64,000 bases of DNA from Salvator merianae (lineage: Eukaryota; Chordata; Lepidosauria; Squamata; Teiidae), in contig QVOM02000126.1 in assembly GCA_003586115.2 (NCBI GenBank), positions 10,006,725-10,070,724 of the forward strand, written 5' to 3'. A program made the translations under genes and the position numbers. A model generated the notes under the pieces. The model saw only the letters and a program-made list of their open reading frames with translations. It searched no databases and was not told where the DNA came from. Of the stretch, positions 21,245-29,548 are shown piece after piece (the first letter of the stretch is position 1; every line of letters starts with the position of its first letter).

Positions 21245-21305
21245 AGGCTGTGTCCAAACAGAGCGTAAAACCCAGGATTATCCCAGCACTGTATTGAGAT
21301 TGCAG
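21245..21305 (+). mobile_element. Family J terminus (GGCTGTGTCCA type)
   Basis: GGCTGTGTCCAAACAGAGCG, AAACCCAGGATTATCCCAGC and TGTATTGAGATTGC match, in order, the inverted copy at 41262-41333. Its outer GGCTGTGTCCA resembles the termini of family C. The opposite terminus was not found. Confidence 0.55.
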
Positions 21306-21389
21306 GAAAAAGAACACTGAACCCAGGTTTTCCTGCATAGAAATATTGCTTGCCCCCAGGACTTTTCCTGTTGGGAAAACCCATTCCAC

Positions 21390-21960
21390 ACACGCAGGTG
21401 CAATATCCAGATGAAAATACCCAATGTGCAAAGGCAATACAGGGAGGAAAATACCCACTGTTCAGGCGCAAGAGTGATTGGCCCTATTCTCAGTTGCGCA
21501 AGAAGGAAGGACTAGAAACAATGGGATGAAACTTCAAGGGAGTAGATACAGGCTAGATATTAGGAAAAACTTTCTGACCATAAGGGCAATCAGTCAATGC
21601 AATAGGCTGCCACAGGAGGTGGTGAGCTCTCCTTTGCTGGAGGTCTTCAAGGAAAGGCTGGACAGACATCTGTCTGGGATGCTTTAGTGAATCCTGCATT
21701 GAGCAGGAGGTTGGACTCAATGACCCTGGAGGTTTCTTCCAACTCTATGATTCTATGATACACAGATGAAAACATCCACTGCACAAGCATGGGAGCAAAA
21801 CTTGGATGAAAATGCACATTGCACTAGTGCAGAGGTGGTGCGCAAATGAAAATACTCGCTGCGCAAGCATGGGGGCGATACCCGGATGAAAATATCCACT
21901 GCTCAGGTGTGGCGATGATACCCAAATGAAAATACTCACTGCGCAAGTGCAGGGGTGGGC
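21390..21960. repeat. 40-bp minisatellite split by a CR1
   Basis: Seven diverged units near CCGGATGAAAATACCCACTG / CGCAAGCnTGGGGGCGATAC. Two lie before and five after the CR1 insertion at 21476-21759. Period is 40 bp where counted (21863-21942). Confidence 0.8.
21476..21759 (+). mobile_element. CR1 LINE 3' end inserted in a minisatellite
   Basis: It encodes the ALFSVAQEGRTRNNGMKLQG and VFKERLDRHLSGML end of CR1 ORF2, then TTGGACTCAATGACCCTGGA and CTATGATTCTATGAT, the 8-bp-type CR1 3' repeat. The 5' end is heavily truncated. The Leu-Ser-Gly-Met-Leu end matches the intact copy at 29.5 kb. Confidence 0.9.
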
Positions 21961-21999
21961 TCTTGCGCAGTTCTGGGTATTTTCGTCATCAGATGCATT

Positions 22000-22660
22000 G
22001 CGGGAGCAACAGTCAGACAAGGTAAGCCCCTGCGCTTCCCCTGCGATTTCACCCTGCCATCTATCTGGGACAGCAGGAGGCAATTGTGGAATCTAAGCAA
22101 GATCCTGCACTTTCCTCTTGCCATCTGGAGGCAGCCTTCGTGTTTCCCTGCAGTGACCCAAAAGAGGCCACTGAACTTCAGCCACCTGCACCAGCACAGC
22201 ACTAAATCATCCTTATGGGAACTCGCAGCTCTGCCCCTGTTTCTCAAAAATTCGCCATCAGTCAAAAGCGGTCCTTTCGAACTATAGCTTCCATGGTCCT
22301 TAGCCAGCAGAGTTGTAATTCCAAAAGAGTACCCTTCCGAGGTCTGATCACCAAGGAGCTGGGAAGAGAAATCAAAATGTTTTAAAATAGATTTAATTTG
22401 GGGGTCGTGGTGGATAAAATACCTTTGTGCCGCATCTAAGCCTCCAGTAGCCTGCCGCATGCCTTCGAAAGCGCACAAGTGGAGCATGGCCTTTTCTGCC
22501 CTGGGCCTTATTCCAGATTATAGCCTGGAATAGGGACCTGCCATCTGCATGCTGGTGCAGACTAAGGACCTAAGATAGGAAGGGTAGTTCCCTTGCTTTA
22601 ATTCCCTAACAGTTGAACTGAAAAAGAGTCCCACTTTTAAACCCAAAGGAGGTATTAAAA
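22000..22660. other. No gene seen
   Basis: A 183-residue minus-strand open frame (21936-22487) crosses the minisatellite edge and has no recognised domain. No splice-bounded exon was supported. Confidence 0.3.
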
Positions 22661-22667
22661 CACTGCT

Positions 22668-23640
22668 TGTTTGTTTGTTTGTTTATATTTCTATCCCACC
22701 CTATAACCAAAGACCTCAGGGTGGGTCATAATAAAATAATTATAAAAGCAGATAAAATAGACTGACTAAAACAGTGGGCCTGTTTACACTTTAGTGCTAG
22801 TGAGCGTCCAGATGCTCACTAACACAGTGTATCCACATTCTGCAGAGCCCTGGCGTTCAGAAGCGTCTGCAGATGCTCCCCAACGCTACTAGCTATGGAC
22901 AGCTAAATTGCTGTCAACAGTGGTACTGGGAGCAGTTGCACTGCACCCGGTACACAGTGTTCACGCCTACTTCCAGGTGCAAACGCTACAGGCAGCAGTG
23001 CAGTGCAGTGCAGTATGGTGCAGCGCCACTGCACAGTCACGCGGTATGTCCCAGATTGCCATGGCGGCAGCCAGTTGTTTCCGCAGCCGCTGTCATAGCA
23101 GACAGGTCAGCATTCACACTGCAAGTGCTGTAAGCCCAGTTCTGGGCTGGAACAGCCCTCACAATGCGGATGACTGCCACGCTGCATGGTCCGTTCCAGC
23201 TTAGAATGGTATACATCTACCGTGCTAAGCTTGAAAATGTGAACAGGCCCAGTGACAGTGCCTACATGTGGAGGAGATGCTGTTAACTCAGCCAAAAGCC
23301 AGGTAAAGAGGTGCATCGTCATCAGTTGTCTGAATACATACAATGAGATGTGTCTTCACCTGTCGCCTGAACATACACAATGAGGGTGTCTGACACACCT
23401 CAGAGGGGAGACTATTCCATAGCCTAGGAGCTACCACCAAGAAGGCCCTCCCACGCATCCCCACCCCCGTAACTGCTGAAGGAGATGACACAACCAAGAG
23501 GGTCTCACTGGCAGATCTTAAGGCACGGGCAGTTCTATATGGGAAGAGATGTTCCTTTAGATATTGGGGGCCCAAGACAACCACAGGTTTCATGAACGTG
23601 ACTGACCCTCTTTCAAAACCATCCAGGTTGAAAGTCACAA
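22668..23640 (-). mobile_element. L2 LINE 3' end interrupted by family A
   Basis: L2 parts 22668-22775 and 23251-23640 join to a continuous L2 3' end that aligns with the uninterrupted copy at 6785-7095. The minus-strand frame has LVVVSSPSAVTGVGMRGRAF and VAPRLWNSLPSEVCQTPS, the L2 ORF2 C-terminus. Confidence 0.9.
22776..23250. mobile_element. Family A transposon, complete, 475 bp
   Basis: Termini GGGCCTGTTTACACTTTAG and GAAAATGTGAACAGGCCC are inverted repeats. The flanks are AGT on both sides (22773-22775 and 23251-23253). Removing the element and one AGT restores the L2 sequence. Interior GC-rich blocks TGCCATGGCGGCAGCCAG and CGCACTG recur in sister copies. No ORF of note. Confidence 0.85.
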
Positions 23641-24004
23641 CAATATCTCAACAGTCTTTTTTTTTTTTTAACTCTTCTTACTTTATTTCTCTTCACTGTC
23701 AAGAATTAATTCTTTCAAGGAGTCAAAATGCACATAAAATCATCCTTTAAATCCTATCTGGGTAGACTAGCATTGGCTTAAATCTAGCTAATACTGCATC
23801 ATTACTCATCAAGATGTACGGATTTGAAACAAGGCATAGGATATTTTCTTCAGACCTCTCTGAAGAAGTTATGACTGCGGAATAATGCAACAGTTTTGTG
23901 CAGGCATTTTGATAACTCAGTTAAAGCAATGGAACTCAGCATCACAAGATTCAGTAACGGTCACCAAGCGAGATGACATCAGAAGAAGGTGAGGAAAATT
24001 TATT

Positions 24005-24115
24005 TTGTTTGTTTGTTTATATTTTTATTCCACCCTGTGCCCAAAGCTTTCAGGGCGGGTTATAATAATATAAGCAATTTAAAAAGAACCCACTAAAAAC
24101 AATAACAGTATCTGA
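24005..24115 (-). mobile_element. L2 tail fragment, inverted
   Basis: TTTATATTTTTATTCCACCC then GTGCCCAAAGCTTTCAGGGC match the L2 3' UTR reversed. Confidence 0.7.
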
Positions 24116-24278
24116 AAGTGAGAAGGGGAAGTTGTTTCATGGAAGCCAAGACAATTGATATCCATGTAATATCCAGACTTCTGTCAAATGCTAAATGTTA
24201 AGGAAGAGCCAGAAGGCCATGGAAAGGGCCATCTCATCAATCTTTTCTGATACTTAAGAACATCAACCTGGGCCCCAG

Positions 24279-24723
24279 GGGCCTTTTCACACTTTCCACC
24301 GTGGAATGTTCACCAGCAAACATTCCGCGGTGGAACAGACCTCGCAGTGTGGCAACCATTTGCTCTGTGAGGCCTGGAACATACCGGCAATGAGCTTCCA
24401 GCGTTTGCAGTGTGAATGCTGGCAGCCTGCGCCAGGGCAGCGGTTGGGGAAACTTCTGGTCGCTGCCATGACTAATGTGAATGTGGCACAACAGCACAGC
24501 CACAGCTGTGCAGCGTTCATACACAGCAGAGGGTGTGAGCGCTGTGTGCCGGGAGCAGTCCAGCTGCTCCCAGTACAGCTGAGAAACACAATTTTGTGCT
24601 CCACAGCTAGTAGCAATTGGGAGAAGCTGTAGTCTGCTCCTGATTGCAGGGACCTCTATGTGGTACAGATGCACTTCACTAGTGAGCATGCAGACACTCA
24701 CTAGTGAAAAGTGCAAAAAGCCC
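24279..24723. mobile_element. Family A transposon, full length
   Basis: The termini are GGGCCTTTTCACACTTTCC and CTAGTGAAAAGTGCAAAAAG + CCC. An internal ACCGTGGAATGTTCACC / CGCGGTGGAAC inverted motif lies near the left end. The target duplication is unclear (CAG against CCA). Confidence 0.75.
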
Positions 24724-24944
24724 CCAAGAAACTTGAAGTATACCACATTGTAACATGATAGTGGATAGTATCTTGGTTCTATAAATATTGGGAAGCTTTG
24801 TGATAAGAGGGAATGACTGAATACAATTATCCCTTGTTTAGGGTACTTTAATGTTGCATAGCATGGTTGGGCTATATAGAATGACACATCACCACACTAA
24901 ACAAAACCTTATTATACAAGCCATTGCTGCCAAAGGAGAACAGG

Positions 24945-25075
24945 TTTATTTATTTCATTTTTTATCCCACATGGCCCCATAGCCTAAATTAACAGGGCAG
25001 GTTACAATAAAACCAATTAAGAATACAGTTAAAATTTGATTAATAAAAACCACAAATAGAACCATAAATAATATG
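24945..25075 (-). mobile_element. L2 tail fragment, inverted
   Basis: TTTATTTCATTTTTTATCCC and AACAGGGCAGGTTACAATAA are the reverse L2 3' UTR. Confidence 0.65.
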
Positions 25076-25099
25076 GCCTGATACAGGAGGGCAAGCTAC

Positions 25100-26805
25100 T
25101 TCTTTGAAAGCACTAATGAGAGCATTTCCCATATACAATTTGCATAACTGTGCAAATGTAACTCTGATCTTCAGAAAAAAAAGTATTGAAAGTGGTCCAG
25201 GGAATTATAGGTCAGTCAGCTTAATATCGGTTCCAGGTAAGGTGATGGAAAACTTCACTAAATATAAAATTAGTACACACATAGAGGAACAAGCATTGCT
25301 GAAGGAAAATCAGCATGGCTTCTGCAAAGGAAAATCACACGTTACTAACTTGTTAGAATTCTTCAAGAGTATTAATTAGCACATGGATGAAGGCAAATCC
25401 ATTTGACATTGTCTATCTGGATTTTCAGAAGGCTTTTGACAAAGTCCCTCATCAAAGGCTCTTGAATAAACTCAGCAGTCACGGAATAAGAGGAGAGGTC
25501 CTGTCCTGGATTGGTAACTGGCTTAAGGACAGGAAACAGAGAGTAGGAATAAATGGTCAGTTCTCAGAGTGGAAAGAGGTGAAAAGTGGGGTCCCGCAAA
25601 GTTCAGTATTAGGACCCCTGCTTTTTAATTTATTCATAAATGATCTCGACACAGGGGTAAGTAGTGAGTTAGTAAAGTTTGCTGATGACACTAAATTGTT
25701 CAGGGTAGTAAAAACTGAAAGTGATTGTAAAGAGCTCCAGAGGGATCTCTTGACATTGGGTAAGTGGACAATGAAGTGGCAAATGTGCTAAGACTTAGCA
25801 AGTGCAAAGAACCCCAATTACACCTATAAACCGATGGGATCTGTTTATAGATTCTGGAATGGGCCATGAAAAGGATGCTGGGGTTTTGATGGATAGTTCA
25901 GTGAAAGTGCTGACCCTATATGCAATAGCATAGAAAAAAGAAAATTCAGTGTTAGGAATAATTAGGAAGGGAATAGAAAATAATCCAGCTAGTATCATTG
26001 TGCCTCTTTATAAATCTATGGTGAGACCACACTTGCAATATTGTGTACAATTCTGGTCACCTCACATCAGGAAGGATATTGCAAAACTGGAGATGGTACA
26101 AATAAGGGCAACCAGAATGATCAAGGGGCTGGAACACCTTCCTTACGAAATCAGGCTGTAAAGTCTTGGACTCTTCAGCCTTGAAAAACAATGTTTAAGA
26201 GGAGACCTGATTGAAGTATATAAAATCATGCATGATTTGGAAAAAGTGGATAGGGAAAAATTATTTTCTCTATTGCACAACACTCTATGAAGCTGATGGG
26301 CAGGAAAATTAGAACATACAAGGGGAAGTATTTTTTTCTCCCAGAAAGCCAGTTGGTGGACAAATTCATCGAGAAAAACTATATCCAGCGGCAGCCAGCT
26401 GCTTTAAGCCCAGGTCTTTGCAGCCCGCACGAAGCATGCCATGTCCATTCATGGGGCCTCCGGACCTCCATATGCCGCAGCAGGTTGAGTTGCTGAGGCA
26501 GTACGGAGGCACAGAGACCCCATGAACAGCCATGGAGTGCTTCACGTGGGGCCCGAATACCTGGGCTTAAAGGTTTTGGCTGCCACTGAGTATATTGATG
26601 GCTACTGGAATGCTACTACCTCTAGAGTGGAGAGACTGGCAGGATGCCTCTAAAGGCCATTTGCAGAGAATTGAGAGCAGGTGAAGGTTTTGCCTTTTTA
26701 TTCTGCTTAAGATGCCCAGAAGCAATTGATGGGCCACTGTATGAAACAGGATGCTGGACTAGATGGGTCATGGCCCGATCCAGCAAGGCTCCACGTATGT
26801 TCTAA
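25100..26805 (+). mobile_element. L3-like LINE with RT domain, interrupted by family B
   Basis: This is the longest L3-like copy: RT fingers/palm in frame 25104-25379 (NYRSVSLISVPGKVMENF, QHGFCKGKSHVTNLL), then 25387-25791 (DIVYLDFQKAFDKVPHQRLL, GVPQSSVLGPLLFNLFINDL, KFADDTKLF), then 25949-26161 (LQYCVQFWSPHIRKDIAKL). Stops between the blocks make it a pseudogene. The catalytic Asp residues of YLDF and FADD survive. Note GVPQSSV where family members have GVPQGSV. A family B palindrome interrupts the tail at 26386-26588. Confidence 0.9.
26386..26588. mobile_element. Family B palindromic hAT-like element, 203 bp
   Basis: Termini CAGCGGCAGCC and GGCTGCCACTG are inverted. The arms share TTTAAGCCCAGGT and GGGGCCTCCGGACCTCC with their complements. 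Flanks ACTATATC and AGTATATT match 6/8, and both derive from the L3-like tail's GGTGTATCAATGG site. Confidence 0.8.
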
Positions 26806-27130
26806 GACATTAGACAAATTCATGGAGGTCAGGTTATCAGTGACTACTAGAATGGATGCCCAGGTACTGTCTTCAGGTTGGGGAGACAGGCAGGATGCCT
26901 GTAAAAAAGCCGCCCCGAGTCTTCGGAGAGGGGCGGCATATAAATCTAATAAATAAATAAATAAATAAATAAAATCCATTTGCAGGGAGCTGAGAACAGG
27001 TGAAGGTTTTGCCTTTGTCTTGTGCTTGAGATGCCCAGAAGCAATTGGTGGACCATTGTGTGAGGTAGGATGCTGGACTAGATGGACTGTAGCCTCATCT
27101 AGCAGGCCTCCTCTTACGTTCTCATGTTCT
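26805..27130 (+). mobile_element. L3-like LINE 3' tail, tandem second copy with insert
   Basis: It begins at AGACAAATTCATGGAGGTCA and ends CTCTTACGTTCTCATGTTCTTAT. A 70-bp insert (26900-26972) of another retroposon tail, GCCGCCCCGAGTCTTCGGAG .. GGGCGGCATATAAATC plus (AATA)n, splits it between GGATGCCT and CATTTGCAGG. Confidence 0.8.
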
Positions 27131-27134
27131 TATA

Positions 27135-28080
27135 ACACAATGGCTTCCTGGAAGGGGACCATTTCTTGATATTAAGGACAGCTCTATAAGAGTTTGACCT
27201 GGCATTGCTAAGAAGAATGGAAGCTTTCAGATTAAAAATAATAACAATGAAGTTGTTTTTAAATAAATAAAAAGATAACTCATGATATTTTGGAAGAATC
27301 TATTTTTATTACTATAATTCACTATCAATTTGTTACATTAAAGTGTCCCATATTTGCCTATGGCTGAAAGTCATGCCTTGACAGCACAATTTACATTTTT
27401 GTGAAGGGAAAAATATGTGAAAACTCACATTTATACAGAAGTGGCCATTTTCTTACTTTTCTACCTCCACCACACAGTATTGGAAGATTCACAAAATCGT
27501 GAAAACGCACGTATTTGTGGGTACAGACCTGGAAGCAGAGAGGGCTTCTTGTCTTTTTTTTCAGTATGAAACAATCCCAGAAATGACCACTACCAGGTAC
27601 TTCAACATTTGTGAATGTCCACATAGGGGAACAGATCTACCGTTCTTTGTTGTCTCAGATAAGGATGGACACAGACGAAATTCATATTTTTGATTTGCTG
27701 TCAAACCAAAAATCTGTATTTTCACTTCATCAGCGAATCGCAATATTGAAAAAGGGGCTTTTTGTGTTTGTTTTTGCAGTTTCCCCAATGCGTTCCTCAT
27801 TGAAAATGCCCTTTTCATGTGTCAAAACCAGCAAAGATGCTAATATTTGTTCAAATATTCCACTTTCACAGAGGAGGAGGCCAGTTTGTTTCAACCGAAC
27901 TCTGAAAATATGAACAAGTGCACTTTTTATTCGATTCAAATATCTGCAAATGCAAAATATTTGATTAAATGAATGCGAAACGAATTTTGCATGCCTCTAA
28001 CCTCAGACATATCGGCACCATTCCCATCAGGTCCATTTGAGTCCATCAGGTCCATTTGAGTCCATTCCCATCAGGTCCAT
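27135..28080. other. No gene seen; AT-rich, possibly an old DNA transposon
   Basis: Contains GAAATTCATATTTTTG near 27675 and a loosely complementary TGAATGCGAAACGAATTTTG near 27970, which may be decayed termini. Three copies of CATCAGGTCCATTTGAGTC lie at 28026-28085. No coding sequence recognised. Confidence 0.3.
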
Positions 28081-28083
28081 TTC

Positions 28084-28158
28084 CTCTGGCCCCGCGAACA
28101 GCCATGGTGCGCTTCACACGGGGCACGAACACCCAGGCTTAAAGCCGCCAGCCGCCAC
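28084..28158. mobile_element. Family B half element
   Basis: Only one arm is present: CCCCGCGAACAGCCATGG, GGGGCACGAACACCCAGG, CTTAAAGCCGCCAGCCG and CCACTAACAGTGG. It matches the right arms of the 26.4- and 55.2-kb copies. Confidence 0.7.
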
Positions 28159-28423
28159 TAACAGTGGCCCACCTATTCCTAACCCCAGATGAGACGTTCT
28201 TGCTCTGCAGTGCCACCAGCAAACAAGCAATTTTAATTTATTATTTTCCTTTTTCCAATCCCAAACAGGACTGGGAAACAGTGGCATTTATGTATTTTAT
28301 AAGTACCAGCTCAACAGCTAACACCAGTTCCACAATATCCCTGAAATTACCACCACCACCCCAAATCAAGGATGAACAGCCTGCTTGGCAGCATCCCAAA
28401 TTCAGGTGCAAAGTGAGGAGTTA

Positions 28424-28527
28424 CTGAAAGGAACACTCTAGGAATGTCCAGCTTGACTCTATGAATGAAGGCACCCTTTCAGGCATACCAGAGTAAAAAG
28501 GAGAAATTCCTAGAGTGTTCCTTTCAG
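28424..28527. repeat. Perfect 22-bp inverted repeat
   Basis: Bases 28424-28445 (CTGAAAGGAACACTCTAGG + AAT) are the exact reverse complement of 28506-28527, with a 60-nt spacer. This could be the termini of a 104-bp MITE. No clear target duplication. Confidence 0.75.
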
Positions 28528-28687
28528 GGATGTATGACATCTGGTTTCTCCAAACCCAGATGTTTTAAGATTTTGCTTGTTTGTTTATTTGTTTCCCCTA
28601 CCTCCACCTGAATTCTGACCTTCAAATGTTGAAGGGCCTGGTTATGGGATTGCATTAGTTGCATCTCCCAGCTGTATTTTCAACTCT

Positions 28688-29142
28688 GAGCTTGTTCGCA
28701 CTTTCCACCATAGAAGGGGACAATCATCCCCTTCTAAGGTGGAACAGGCCATGCGGTGCAGTAGCCATCCGCACTTCAAGGACAGGTACAGTTCAGAAAT
28801 GGGCTGCCAGCACTCACAATGTGAGTGCTGGCCACCCACCATGATAGTGGCTGCAGAAATTTCCATCCGCTGTTATGGCAACCAGGAATGTTGCGTGTGA
28901 CTGCATAGCCACTTCAAGCCACACCCTGCAGCATTTGCACCTGGAAGTAGGCACGAACGCTGCACACTGGGAGCAGTCCACCTTCTCCCAGTACAGCTGT
29001 GGACAGTGATTTAACTGTCCATAGCTAATAGCCTTCAGGAGTGTCTGCAGACACTCCCAAACGCCTGGGACTCTGCAAAATGCGGGTGCACTGTTCTAGT
29101 GAATATCCAGATCCTCACTAGCACTCACGTGTGAACAGGCCC
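28688..29142. mobile_element. Family A transposon, full length
   Basis: The left terminus is mutated, GAGCTTGTTCGCACTTTCC; the right is CACGTGTGAACAGGCCC. The interior shares the CACCATAGAAGGGG / CCCCTTCTAAGGTGG motif with the 24.3-kb copy and CTCACTAGCACTC near the right end. Confidence 0.75.
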
Positions 29143-29234
29143 AGAGACTCCCTTTATGTGCTAATTAGGGCTGAAGGGAGCTATAAACTGAAATCATCTC
29201 TAGGACCCTACATTAATAAAACAATAAAATAGGT

Positions 29235-29415
29235 CAGTTGCAAAGGACCTTTGAGGCCACTTTATCCAATCCTCTGCGCAATGTAAGAATCAGCTTATCA
29301 ACTGGCCATCTAGCCTCCGTAGGAAAGCTTCCAGTGCTACGATTGTATTTGCCAGACCGTCCCACAGCCTACAGTCAGGAAATTTCTCCTTATATTACTC
29401 TCAGGCTCTGGTCCA
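29235..29415 (-). mobile_element. Old CR1 subfamily fragment
   Basis: On the + strand GGCCACTTTATCCAATCCTC, TCAACTGGCCATCTAGCC and CAGTCAGGAAATTTCTCC follow the order of the reversed CR1 3' region but are more diverged than other CR1 copies here. Confidence 0.6.
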
Positions 29416-29548
29416 CAACAGATAGTTTGTTTCAGGACTGAAAGGGAATTCACACCATTTTGGGCCTGTTCATAGAATCATAGAATCATAGAGTTGGAAG
29501 GGACCTCTAGGGTCATCGAGTCCAACCCCCTGCTCAATGCAGGATTCA

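Noticed and set aside
21936..22487. 183-residue minus frame as a gene
   Set aside because: Runs into the 40-bp minisatellite, with no domain and no splice framing.
27661..27995. DNA transposon with ends GAAATTCAT / ATGAATGCGAAACGAATT
   Set aside because: Complementarity is weak and no flank duplication was seen. Left as unassigned.
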